Shown here in pieces: positions 33,019 through 41,184 of a stretch of 64,000 nucleotides of DNA; position 1 is the first letter of the stretch; every line of letters starts with the position of its first letter. The position numbers were made by a program, and so were the translations under genes. A model generated the notes under the pieces. The model saw only the letters and a program-made list of their open reading frames with translations. It had not been told where the DNA came from and did no database searches. The DNA is from JAAYDY01 sp964500225 (GTDB taxonomy: Bacteria; Planctomycetota; Phycisphaerae; FEN-1346; JAACEH01), in the NCBI GenBank assembly GCA_964500225.1, contig CAZCOA010000006.1, positions 1 through 64,000 of the forward strand, read 5' to 3'.

Positions 33019-34500
33019 ATGCGCATTCTAATGCTGGATATCGACACGCTGCGGCCGGATCATCTGGGCTGCTATGGATATCACCGCGACACGTCGCCGC
33101 ACATCGACTCGGTGGCGGCCGAGGGCGTGCGGTTCGACCAGTATTTCTGTAGCGACGCGCCGTGCCTGCCGTCGCGGGCGGCGCTGTGGACGGGCCGGTT
33201 CGGCATCCACACGGGGATCGTCGGCCATGGGGGCACGGCCGCCGACATGCGTTTGGAGGGCCCCAACCGCGAATTCCGCGATCCGCGGCTGGACTATCTC
33301 CCGGGCATTCTGCGCAAGGCCGGCCTGCGGACGGTCACGATCTCGCCCTTCGCCGAGCGGCACGACGCCTGGTGGTTCTACAAACAGTTCAACGAGATGT
33401 ACAACCCCGCCGGCAAGTGCGGCAACGAGTCGGCCGAAGACCTGACCCCCACGGTTCTGAAATGGATCGCCGACAACGCCGACCAGGACAACTGGTTCCT
33501 GCACGTCAACTACTGGGATCCCCACACCGTGTACCGCGCCCCGGCCGAGTTCGGCAACCCGTTCGCCGACGAGCCGCTGCCGAAGTGGCTGACCGACGAC
33601 GTGCTGGCCCAACACCTGAAGAAAGTCGGCCCCCACGGCGCCTGCGAAATCAACATGTGGGACGACCGCACCTTCGAGCAGTTCCCCCGCCAGCCCGGCC
33701 GCATCACCGACCGCCAGAGCCTTCGCATGATGATCGACGGGTACGATTGCGGCATCCGGTACTGCGACGAGCACATCGGGCGGCTCATTAACGCCCTGAA
33801 GGCCAAGAACGTGTACGATGACCTGGTGGTCATCATCACGAGCGACCACGGCGAGAACCAGGGCGAATTGGGCATCTACGGCGAACACGGCACCAGCGAT
33901 TACATCACGCACCGCATCCCCATGATTATCCGTTGGCCGGGCCGGGCCAAGGCCGGCCACGTGGACGAGGGGATCCACCTGAACCTCGACCTGGGCCCGA
34001 CGTTGGCCGAGATGCTCGGTGGCGAGGCGTCGCCGCGGTGGAACGGTCGCAGCTATGCCGCCGCACTGGCCGGCGAGGCCGCCGGTCGCGATTTCGCCGT
34101 CCTGAGCCAGTGCTGCCACGTCTGCCAGCGGAGCGTGCGTTTCGGCCCCTGGCACTACATTCGCACCTATCACGACGGGTACCACCTGTTCCCGAAGGAG
34201 ATGCTCTTCAACATCTACGAGGATCCGCACGAGCAGAAGAACCTGGCCGGCGACCGCAAGGACGTTTGCCGCGAGGCCGTCTGGCGTCTGATGGAGTGGC
34301 ACGACGCGATGATGGCTACGCAGCCGCAGGGGTACTCGGTGGATCCGCTCTGGACGGTGATGGCCGAGGGGGGGCCGTTCCACGCACGGGGCAAGTTGGC
34401 GTCGTATTGCGAGCGTCTGGAGCAGACCGGCCGCGGCCACGCCGTGGACGAGCTGAAGCGCCGCCACGAACGCGAATTCAAGCCGCCGCGACTCTGGTGA
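33019..34500 (+). CDS. Sulfatase, Cys-type (formylglycine)
   Basis: 493 residues. GGGGAGG precedes the ATG. The formylglycine motif is C49-LPSR with ALWTG, and metal ligands are seen in MLDIDTLRPDHLGCYGY and in TSDHGENQGELGIYGEHG. It hydrolyses sulfate esters and needs maturation of the Cys by FGE or an anaerobic SME, neither of which is in this window. There is no signal peptide, pointing to a cytoplasmic enzyme acting on imported saccharides. Neighbours are a SASA-type esterase and a SanA-like protein. Confidence 0.93.
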   Translation: MRILMLDIDTLRPDHLGCYGYHRDTSPHIDSVAAEGVRFDQYFCSDAPCLPSRAALWTGRFGIHTGIVGHGGTAADMRLEGPNREFRDPRLDYLPGILRKAGLRTVTISPFAERHDAWWFYKQFNEMYNPAGKCGNESAEDLTPTVLKWIADNADQDNWFLHVNYWDPHTVYRAPAEFGNPFADEPLPKWLTDDVLAQHLKKVGPHGACEINMWDDRTFEQFPRQPGRITDRQSLRMMIDGYDCGIRYCDEHIGRLINALKAKNVYDDLVVIITSDHGENQGELGIYGEHGTSDYITHRIPMIIRWPGRAKAGHVDEGIHLNLDLGPTLAEMLGGEASPRWNGRSYAAALAGEAAGRDFAVLSQCCHVCQRSVRFGPWHYIRTYHDGYHLFPKEMLFNIYEDPHEQKNLAGDRKDVCREAVWRLMEWHDAMMATQPQGYSVDPLWTVMAEGGPFHARGKLASYCERLEQTGRGHAVDELKRRHEREFKPPRLW

Positions 34501-34556
34501 CGATAGCCCTACAGGCGCAAAACAACCGAACCTCGCCCCTCGTCGGAGATTCTGAC

Positions 34557-35330
34557 ATGAGACAGACGTTCGCCCGCGTCGGCCGGTGGCTGCTGGACGC
34601 GTCGAGGCTTCCGGCTGCCTTGGCCGCCTGGATGGGCCTGGTCACCTGGCGCTGGCGGAAACCCCTGCTGGCTGCGGTCGTTGTCTGTGCTGCCGTGTGG
34701 CTGGGCATCAATCTGTGGATCATCGTCGGAACGCGGTCGTACCGCTACGAGCACGTGGCTTTCGTGCCGCAGCGTCAGACGGCGATCGTCCTGGGCGCCC
34801 TGGTGTACCCCAGCGGCCGCCCGTCGGACATCCTGGCCGACCGGCTCGACACGGCTGCCGACCTGTACCTGGCCGGCCGGGTCGGCAAAGTGCTCGTCAG
34901 CGGCGATCACGGGCGTGCCGCCTACGACGAGGTCAACGCCATGCGCCGCCGGCTCCAGGATCGCGGCGTGCGGCCCGAGGACATCTTCATGGACCACGCC
35001 GGGTTCGACACCTGCGACACGATGCAGCGGGCCCGCCGCGTGTTCGGCGTGAACTCGGCCGTCATCGTGACGCAGGCCTTCCACCTGCCGCGCGCGGTGT
35101 ATCTGGCCCGGACCTGCGGCCTGGACGCGGTGGGCGTGGAGGCCGACTGCCGCCGCTACCGCCATGCCGCGCGGAACCACATTCGCGAGTCCCTGGCCCG
35201 CGTCAAGAGCTTTGCCGAAATCCAGTTGGGCGTCGATCCGCACCACCTCGGCCCGCGGATCCCCATCGACGGCGACGGCCGCGCCACCTGGGATCTCGCC
35301 GCCCGGATCGGCGGCAACCGGGGATCCTGA
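34557..35330 (+). CDS. SanA/YdcF-like DUF218 membrane protein
   Basis: 257 residues, GGAG ribosome site. One membrane helix near residues 40-58 (LLAAVVVCAAVWLGINLWIIV) anchors a DUF218 domain: AIVLGALVYPSGRPSDILADRL, KVLVSGDHG, EDIFMDHAGFDTCDTMQRA and VIVTQAFHLPRAVYLAR. SanA-like proteins affect envelope barrier function; the biochemical activity of the domain is unsettled. 56 bases after the sulfatase stop, so perhaps co-transcribed. Confidence 0.88.
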   Translation: MRQTFARVGRWLLDASRLPAALAAWMGLVTWRWRKPLLAAVVVCAAVWLGINLWIIVGTRSYRYEHVAFVPQRQTAIVLGALVYPSGRPSDILADRLDTAADLYLAGRVGKVLVSGDHGRAAYDEVNAMRRRLQDRGVRPEDIFMDHAGFDTCDTMQRARRVFGVNSAVIVTQAFHLPRAVYLARTCGLDAVGVEADCRRYRHAARNHIRESLARVKSFAEIQLGVDPHHLGPRIPIDGDGRATWDLAARIGGNRGS

Positions 35331-35405
35331 CGTGCTCGGAGGCCCCCACGAGTTGTCAGCGACGATAACGCGCATTGTCCGATTCACGTGTCGCCGGATT
35401 TGCGG

Positions 35406-35434
35406 TTGACACCGCCGCAGGGTGTGGGCAGAAT
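35406..35434 (+). promoter_or_regulatory. Promoter TTGACA-N17-CAGAAT before the STAS pair
   Basis: A consensus -35 TTGACA (35406-35411) and CAGAAT (35429-35434) with 17-base spacing. Start near 35441, leader about 99 bases to the ATG at 35540. Confidence 0.6.
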
Positions 35435-35539
35435 GAGGCGTCGCCGGGAAGACCGCGCGATGGAAACAAGTATCCCATACGGTCCAGGGGCCGCCCTGCC
35501 GCGACGCAGCCGGTCCGAAAGCATTGGAAAGGTAATCGC

Positions 35540-35905
35540 ATGGCAAACGGTGAATGGTATGTGCAGCAGAACGTCGGAGACGTGGCGGTCATCCGGTTCA
35601 GCCAGGAACACATTCTGGATGCCGTGATCATCGAGAAGATGGGCGCCGGTCTGAAGGCCCTCATCGACGGCGAGCCGCGGACCCAGTTCGTTCTGGATTT
35701 CAACGGCGTCAACTACCTGTCGAGCTCAGCGCTAGGCATGTTGATCAGTCTTCAGAAGAAGGTCGCCATGAAGGGCGGCCAGTTGAAACTCTCGGGCATC
35801 AAGGACTCCATCATGGAAGTCTTCCGGATCACCAAGCTCGATGAGGTGTTCGACATCTACAAGAACCAGGAAGCGGCGATCGATGCGTTCAACCGCAATG
35901 TCTGA
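35540..35905 (+). CDS. STAS-domain protein, anti-sigma factor antagonist type
   Basis: 121 residues. AAAGGT lies upstream of the ATG. The STAS fold of SpoIIAA/RsbV proteins is seen in VAVIRFSQEHILDA, FVLDFNGVNYLSSSALGMLI and KLSGIKDSIMEVFRITKLDEVFDIY. A phosphorylatable Ser lies in the SSS of YLSSSALG. Such proteins bind an RsbW-type kinase and free a sigma factor when dephosphorylated. A second, diverged STAS gene follows after 39 bases. The matching kinase may be the hybrid at 15631; that link is a guess. Confidence 0.9.
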   Translation: MANGEWYVQQNVGDVAVIRFSQEHILDAVIIEKMGAGLKALIDGEPRTQFVLDFNGVNYLSSSALGMLISLQKKVAMKGGQLKLSGIKDSIMEVFRITKLDEVFDIYKNQEAAIDAFNRNV

Positions 35906-35944
35906 GGCCCGCCGACCGTGCCGACGGCAGGGAGCGCCGTTAGC

Positions 35945-36298
35945 GTGAACCAGCCGATCCTGACGTATCATGAGCAGGGGGACGTCGGCGTGGCCAGGGC
36001 CGAGGTGGATCAGCTTGTCCACCCCGACGAGGTGATGGCCCTCAGCCACGGTTTCCGCCGATATGCCGCCGACAGCCCCTGCCACGGCTTCGTGCTCGAC
36101 CTCAGCCGATTGACGTACATGACCAGCGCCGCCCTGGGCATGCTGGTCAACATGCATGCCCACCTGAAGGCCGCCGGGCGCCGGTTCGCCATCGTCGTCG
36201 GCGAAGGGCTCGTCGCCAACATCTTCGAGCAAACCCATCTGGACCAGGTTTTCCCCGTGCGGGTCCGCCTGGACGACGCCATCGAGGCGGTGTCCTGA
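35945..36298 (+). CDS. Second STAS-domain protein
   Basis: 117 residues from GTG 35945, which has GGGAG about ten bases upstream; a GTG at 35918 would add nine residues but lacks a ribosome site. The core FVLDLSRLTYMTSAALGMLVNMHAHLK aligns with the STAS phospho-helix of the neighbour (YLSSSALGMLISLQK) and keeps one Ser in MTSAALG. FAIVVGEGLVANIFEQTHLDQVFPV matches the C-terminal half. The pair arose by duplication but differ greatly, so they probably serve distinct partners. Confidence 0.85.
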   Translation: MNQPILTYHEQGDVGVARAEVDQLVHPDEVMALSHGFRRYAADSPCHGFVLDLSRLTYMTSAALGMLVNMHAHLKAAGRRFAIVVGEGLVANIFEQTHLDQVFPVRVRLDDAIEAVS

Positions 36299-36403
36299 GG
36301 GCCTGCACGGCAAGCGTCCCACGACACAACCGGGCGGCCCCCCTGGCGGGGAAGTCGCCCGTGTCGCATGTTCGGATGCCGTCGTCCGGCGACTGAACAG
36401 CGG

Positions 36404-37549
36404 TCACGGCCGAACGGGGGGGTGCTGGTCGGTTCCCGGCGGCGTCTGCGGCGATGAGGCCGCCTTCAAAAGGTCGGCTACGGCGAAGTTGTTGTTGACG
36501 GCGTGCGGCGGTTCGCCTTCCACGGTTACCTGGGTGGCCAGCGCGATGCCCCAGAAATATTCCTTGGTCTGCGGCCATCGCGTCAGACACTCGAAGGCCA
36601 GCGTTCCCTGAATCGAGGCGACGGCCTCGTCCTCGACGATGCCCGGCGGACAATCGTGCCATAGAAGCAGATACAGTTGCCCCTTATACGACACGGCGCT
36701 GGCTCCGCGCAGCGCCACGGACATCTTCTCCACGCGAAACGTCTCGATCGGCCGCTCCGGCAGCCCCAACTGTTTGGCCAGCGACGCAATCGGTTCCTGG
36801 ATCCGCCGCACCATGCCGCCGTGACGGTAGCCCGTCCGCGGAGCCATCACCCCGGCGGCGCTATAGAGAGCCAGCCCCAGCACATGGCGACCGGCCGCCG
36901 TTTCGGCCTCGGCCGCTGCCGCCGCTTTTGCGGCATCGAGCCCCGAGAGCTTCGCCGCATGGATGTACAGATCGGCCGTCCGCCATCCCGCAGCGGTCTT
37001 CCACAATAATAGGTGCAGTTTCTGAAGGTTCCCATAAGTGTCCCGTGCCAGGTACACCAGATAGACCTGTTGTTTGCGGCTGGTCGGCAGTCGGAACAGC
37101 GACGGCTGCCCTCGCGGATCGTCCGCCATGGGATGAAGGAACGTCATAGTCGGTTTCGATGTGTCGCTCAGGGAAAACTCAACCCCGTCGGCGAACGCGA
37201 ATCGCGGCACCGCCGGAAACAGGCTGCGACACTGCACCAGGTAACTGGTCATGCGGCTCGTGACGGCCGCGATCTGCTCCGGCGTCAGCCCCGCGGTCTC
37301 GATGATGTGGAAGTCTGCGTCGAAGATTCTGCCGCTATCCAGGGCCGCACGAGCGGCCTTGACCGCTTCGTGGTCCTCATCCAGCGTCACGGCCGACCAC
37401 CCGGTGGTGACGGGCTGCTCGATGGCGGCGTCGCGCGACGGCTGGGGAGCCTGGCCGCTCCCGCCCTGCTGTGCCATGGCCGCACCGGCCCAGACCCCTA
37501 TCCACAGAACCGCAACGCCGCCCGCCGCAATCTTCCCCACAACCCTCAT
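36404..37549 (-). CDS. Secreted protein of unknown function
   Basis: 381 residues; ATG with GGAGAGACGCC upstream. A signal peptide ends near GAAMAQQ (about residue 27). Residues 30-60 are Gln/Ser-rich, and the rest is a mixed alpha/beta region with an Ala-rich helix (AAKAAAAAEAETAAG, about 220). No motif or family is recognised. Cys and Trp are sparse, and there are no repeats. Transcribed from a promoter at 37612-37640; terminates before the STAS genes coming from the other side. Confidence 0.65.
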   Translation of the reverse strand: MRVVGKIAAGGVAVLWIGVWAGAAMAQQGGSGQAPQPSRDAAIEQPVTTGWSAVTLDEDHEAVKAARAALDSGRIFDADFHIIETAGLTPEQIAAVTSRMTSYLVQCRSLFPAVPRFAFADGVEFSLSDTSKPTMTFLHPMADDPRGQPSLFRLPTSRKQQVYLVYLARDTYGNLQKLHLLLWKTAAGWRTADLYIHAAKLSGLDAAKAAAAAEAETAAGRHVLGLALYSAAGVMAPRTGYRHGGMVRRIQEPIASLAKQLGLPERPIETFRVEKMSVALRGASAVSYKGQLYLLLWHDCPPGIVEDEAVASIQGTLAFECLTRWPQTKEYFWGIALATQVTVEGEPPHAVNNNFAVADLLKAASSPQTPPGTDQHPPVRP

Positions 37550-37611
37550 GGCGTCTCTCCGCAATCCGCCGCGCCGCGGCGCGGACTGCCTGCATCCGTT
37601 CATCCCATCCC

Positions 37612-37640
37612 ATCCTATCGCAGCCGCCGGGACCGGTCAA
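37612..37640 (-). promoter_or_regulatory. Promoter TTGACC-N17-TAGGAT for the secreted protein at 37549
   Basis: Minus-strand -35 at 37640-37635 and -10 at 37617-37612 with a 17-base spacer; start near 37605 and a 56-base leader. Confidence 0.55.
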
Positions 37641-37731
37641 TTCGCCATTAGGGCACAAGGTGCGCAGCGGGCGAGGGTCGGGCCAACAGGCCCGACGGAT
37701 AGGGCGCCCAGGAAAGGGGGGCCGAGCGGCG

Positions 37732-38178
37732 TCAGACCGTCACGTCTAGGCCGTTCTGTTCGAGTAGGGCAACCAGTTTTTCGGTGTCCTCGGTCGAAAT
37801 GCCCAGGCTCGTCAGCAGGTCCACGATGGTGTCGTAGCCGGTCTTGTCCTCGCTCTGGGACGAGAGCATCTCGAACAGGTTCTTGATCTGCGACAGGTCG
37901 CCGATGCCGCTGTCGGTCTCGCCCAGCACCAGATTGGTCAACTCGTTGAGCCGCGCGGCGATGCGAGCCACCAGTTCATCGCGGCTCACCACGCCGTCGC
38001 CGTCGGTGTCGGTGGCGGCGAACTCGTCCTGATCGACGCCCAGCTCCTTGATCGTCAACGCCCCGTCGCCGTCGGCGTCGTTGCGATGGATCACGCGATC
38101 GGCCACGTCCTCGGGATCGGTCTTGGCGATATTGCCCATCAATCTGGCCATCGAGGCGCTGATGCCGCTGACATCCAT
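37732..38178 (-). CDS. Small EF-hand calcium-binding protein
   Basis: 148 residues from ATG 38178 (MDVSGISASMARLMGN) after AAAGGAG. Two paired EF-hand loops occur: DADGDGALTIKEL (about 33-45) and DTDGDGVVSRDEL (about 56-68), with Asp at positions 1, 3 and 5 and Glu at 12. The C-terminal half is helical, with QIKNLFEMLSSQSEDK and EDTEKLVALLEQNGLDV. No signal peptide. It may sense or buffer calcium, or be exported by a leaderless route; function is not known. Unlike the dockerin proteins, these are full helix-loop-helix hands. Confidence 0.75.
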   Translation of the reverse strand: MDVSGISASMARLMGNIAKTDPEDVADRVIHRNDADGDGALTIKELGVDQDEFAATDTDGDGVVSRDELVARIAARLNELTNLVLGETDSGIGDLSQIKNLFEMLSSQSEDKTGYDTIVDLLTSLGISTEDTEKLVALLEQNGLDVTV

Positions 38179-38583
38179 GAGGAAGGCTCCTTTCCAAAGG
38201 CTGGTATTTTTGCCGCGCCGGCGCGCGGCTACGCTGCGGCCCCCAGCGGACACTCTGGAGACCCACCAACAACAGTCGTAGCAAGTTGTGTGCCACAGCC
38301 GCCGGCAAGACCGTTTCCGGTGGCGGGGTCGCCCGGAACGGGCCAATACCCGCGATATGGGTCGCGGCGACCGCGGCCTGGCGCCGCCGGCAAGTCGCAG
38401 TTTTTGCCGGGGAACAGGAAGTTGTTTCCGATTCGCTACGGGCCGCCCAGCGGAGGGGGTATGCCGGTCACCGGACTGCGTGCCCCCTGCCCTGGATGGC
38501 GAGGAAGTCCGTGCGGAGGGTTTTCCGGAAATGGCGGCTGGGCGATTTTCTTGTGGTCCGGCCGAGATTTCCGGCCACCGGAC
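38179..38583. other. Intergenic stretch without a recognised gene
   Basis: About 400 bases between the divergent EF-hand and citrate synthase genes. It is GC-rich, with several short inverted segments (GCCGCCGGC, CCGGCCACCGG), and contains no frame with a plausible start or family. The citrate synthase promoter begins at its right edge. Confidence 0.4.
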
Positions 38584-38613
38584 TTGGCACGGCCGCAGAG
38601 TGTGTGATATACT
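38584..38613 (+). promoter_or_regulatory. Promoter TTGGCA-N18-TATACT for citrate synthase
   Basis: -35 at 38584-38589 and -10 at 38608-38613 (preceded by TGA). Start near 38620 gives a 173-base leader before the ATG at 38793. Confidence 0.6.
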
Positions 38614-38792
38614 TCCGGACAGCAACCGAGCGTCATCGGCCCGCCCGCTGTGAGGCGAAGGTGAAGCGGTCCATGGGGACCGTCACGAGAAGCCGGTTGC
38701 CAACCCAGGTTTCACCCGGAGGCACTGCCCGCCTGCAAGGCGGCATGCAGGAGCCGGGGGCCACGAAACCGCAACGTGGGAGGCGTTTTCCA

Positions 38793-39917
38793 ATGACAAC
38801 AGAACGTTCCGAAGGGCTGCGCAACGTGATCGTCAGCGACAGCAAGCTGAGCCATGTGGACGGCGAGGCCGGCAAGCTGGTCTATCGCGGTTACCCGATC
38901 GAGGAACTGGCCGAAAAGGTCAGCTTCGAAGAGGCGGCGTACCTGCTGTGGCATGGGTACCTGCCGACGAAAGTGGACCTTCAGGACCTGAAGGCGAGTT
39001 TCCGCCTGACGCGGCCGCTGGAGGAACCGATGAAGAAGATCCTGCGGACGTTGCCAAAGGGGGCCCAGCCGATGTCGCTGCTTCGGACGGCCATGAGTGC
39101 CGCAGGCCTGCTGGACCAGAAGGCCGACCGGGCCAACGAGAACGTGACCCTGGAAGTGTGCGAGCGGATGACGGCCAAGGCGGCGTCGATCGTGGCGGCC
39201 CAGTGGCGTCTGCGGATCGACGAGGAAATGATCGAACCACACCCCAAGCTCGATCATGCGGCGAACTTCCTCTACATGCTCAACGGCGTGGAGCCGACCG
39301 AACTCCAGGCCAAGGTGTTCGACGTATGCCTGGTGCTTCACATGGACCACGGGTTCAACGCCTCGACGTTCGCCGCCCGGGTCACGGCCTCGACGCTCTC
39401 GGATATTTATAGCGCGGTGACGACCGCGATCGGGACGCTCCGCGGCCGCCTGCACGGCGGGGCGAACACCGCCGTCATGGAAATGCTCCAGGAAATCGAG
39501 CGGCCCGAGCGGGCCGAGGCCTACGTCAAGGACCTCCTGGCCAAGAAACAGCGCGTCATGGGCTTCGGCCACGCGGTGTACAAGGTGATCGATCCGCGAG
39601 CGGTGATCCTGCGGCGGCTGGCTCGGGACCTGGCCGACTCGTCGGGCCAGACCAAGTGGATCGACATGTGCAACATCATCGAGGAAGTCATGGCCAAGGA
39701 GAAGGGCATCTGTTGCAACGTGGACTTCTACAGCGGCCCGGTGTACCACATGCTCGGCATCCACAGCCTGCTGTTCACGCCGATCTTCGCCCTGAGCCGC
39801 ATCGTCGGGTACACCGCTCACGTTCTGGAACAGTACCGCAACAACAAGATCATCCGCCCGAAGTGCCAGTACGTCGGTCCCACGGACCGGACGTTCGTGC
39901 CGATCAAGGAACGGTAG
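38793..39917 (+). CDS. gltA: Citrate synthase
   Basis: Condenses acetyl-CoA and oxaloacetate. The ATG at 38793 with GGGAGG nine bases upstream gives 374 residues, the short type without the E. coli N-terminal extension. Visible: SDSKLSHVDGEAGKLVYRGYPIEELA, RLHGGANTAVMEML (catalytic His), GFGHAVYKVIDPRA (second His), and NVDFYSGPVYHMLGI (catalytic Asp). A methylcitrate synthase of the same size cannot be excluded from sequence reading, but there are no prp genes around. A strong terminator follows. Confidence 0.95.
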   Translation: MTTERSEGLRNVIVSDSKLSHVDGEAGKLVYRGYPIEELAEKVSFEEAAYLLWHGYLPTKVDLQDLKASFRLTRPLEEPMKKILRTLPKGAQPMSLLRTAMSAAGLLDQKADRANENVTLEVCERMTAKAASIVAAQWRLRIDEEMIEPHPKLDHAANFLYMLNGVEPTELQAKVFDVCLVLHMDHGFNASTFAARVTASTLSDIYSAVTTAIGTLRGRLHGGANTAVMEMLQEIERPERAEAYVKDLLAKKQRVMGFGHAVYKVIDPRAVILRRLARDLADSSGQTKWIDMCNIIEEVMAKEKGICCNVDFYSGPVYHMLGIHSLLFTPIFALSRIVGYTAHVLEQYRNNKIIRPKCQYVGPTDRTFVPIKER

Positions 39918-39958
39918 TCCGGCCTCGGCCCAGAGGAGTTGTCCCCTCCGCATTCCCA

Positions 39959-39997
39959 CGGGCGACCCGCGTCTCACCCCGGGTCGCCCGGTGTGTT
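39959..39997 (+). terminator. Intrinsic terminator after citrate synthase
   Basis: An 11-bp perfect stem (39959-39969 with 39980-39990) and a ten-base loop are followed by GTGTGTTT, 42 bases past the stop codon. Confidence 0.8.
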
Positions 39998-40238
39998 TCC
40001 GCAACGGCTTACGTATCGCGTCCCCAGGCACATCGATTCCCCGGTCAGGGGGTCACGATGTCCGGGGCGCTTCCCAATTCGAGAGGTCTTTTTCATTTGA
40101 AAATCGTCCGCGGGGAGCTATTTTAACGGTTTCCCTCTGTATCGACGGCCACGGCCGTGGGCGAGCCGTCGGGCCGAGGCGACGACGCAAGATCGGGGCG
40201 GCGCGTTCCGTCCCGGTCCGGCGTGAAAGGAGACGCCA
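39998..40238 (+). promoter_or_regulatory. Arginine operon upstream region with promoter TTGAAA-N16-TATTTT
   Basis: The -35 is at 40097-40102 and the -10 at 40119-40124, in an AT-rich patch; start near 40131 and leader about 108 bases. I did not find a clear pair of ARG boxes, so control by ArgR is not supported. Nothing else was seen in this gap. Confidence 0.5.
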
Positions 40239-41117
40239 GTGGAAGAAGTGACGGCGAAAGCGGCGGCGCTGATCGAGGCGCTGAGCTACATCCAGCGGTT
40301 TCACGACAAAATCGTGGTGGTAAAGGTCGGCGGCAGCTTTCTGGACGACGAGGCGGCCAAGCAGAGCGTGATGACGGACATCGTCTTCATGCGGACGGTG
40401 GGGATTCACCCGATTCTGGTCCACGGCGGCGGTCCGGCGATTTCCAAGGCGATGAAGGAGGCGCGGCTGGAGCCGACGTGGGTCAACGGCCTTCGCTACA
40501 CGGACGCGGCGACGCTGCGGATCGTTCAGGACGTGCTGATTCACGAGATCAACCGCGACCTGGTGGAGTCGATTCGTGCGGTGGGCGCACAGGCCGAGCC
40601 GATCCATCCGCTGAGTCGGCCCGTGCTCCGGGCGGTGCGCAAGATGGGCAAAGGCGCGACCGGAACCGACGTGGACCTGGGCTTCGTGGGCGAGGTGACC
40701 GAGGTGGACACGTGGATCCTGTCGCATTTGACGCGGGAGGACGTGATCCCGGTGCTGGCGCCGCTGGGCGTGGGCGTGGACGGCCAGGTGTACAACGTGA
40801 ACGCCGACACGGCGGCATGGCGTGTGGCGGTGGCGATGGGGGCCGAGAAGCTGGTGAACATGTCGGACACGCACGGCATCCGGACGGATCCGAACGACCC
40901 GTCGAGCATGGCTTCGACACTGACGCGGCGCGAGATCGAGAAATTGATTGCCGACGGGAAGATTACCGGCGGGATGATTCCAAAGGTGGAATGTTGCCTG
41001 TCGGCAGTGGCCGGCGGCGTGAAGAAGGCCCACATCATCGACGGTCGGATCAAGCATTCGCTGTTGCTGGAGATCTACACCGACTCGGGCGTGGGAACAC
41101 AAGTAGTGGAGGAGTAG
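40239..41117 (+). CDS. argB: Acetylglutamate kinase
   Basis: Second step of arginine synthesis: phosphorylates N-acetylglutamate. GTG start with AAAGGAGACGCCA. 292 residues of the amino-acid kinase fold: VVKVGGSFLDD (Lys and Gly loop), ILVHGGGPAISKAM, VNADTAAWRVAVAMGAEKLVNMSDTHGI and the C-terminal ITGGMIPKVE Lys loop. The N-terminal helix before residue 25 is present, as in the hexameric, arginine-inhibited type, which hints at feedback inhibition by arginine. First gene of argB-argD-argF-rph. Confidence 0.96.
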   Translation: MEEVTAKAAALIEALSYIQRFHDKIVVVKVGGSFLDDEAAKQSVMTDIVFMRTVGIHPILVHGGGPAISKAMKEARLEPTWVNGLRYTDAATLRIVQDVLIHEINRDLVESIRAVGAQAEPIHPLSRPVLRAVRKMGKGATGTDVDLGFVGEVTEVDTWILSHLTREDVIPVLAPLGVGVDGQVYNVNADTAAWRVAVAMGAEKLVNMSDTHGIRTDPNDPSSMASTLTRREIEKLIADGKITGGMIPKVECCLSAVAGGVKKAHIIDGRIKHSLLLEIYTDSGVGTQVVEE

Positions 41118-41184
41118 GCGCGTCTTGGGGTGGGCAGCCGGGCAAGCCGGGAGCCCGCCGTATGCTGGAAGGAGCGCAGTGAAG

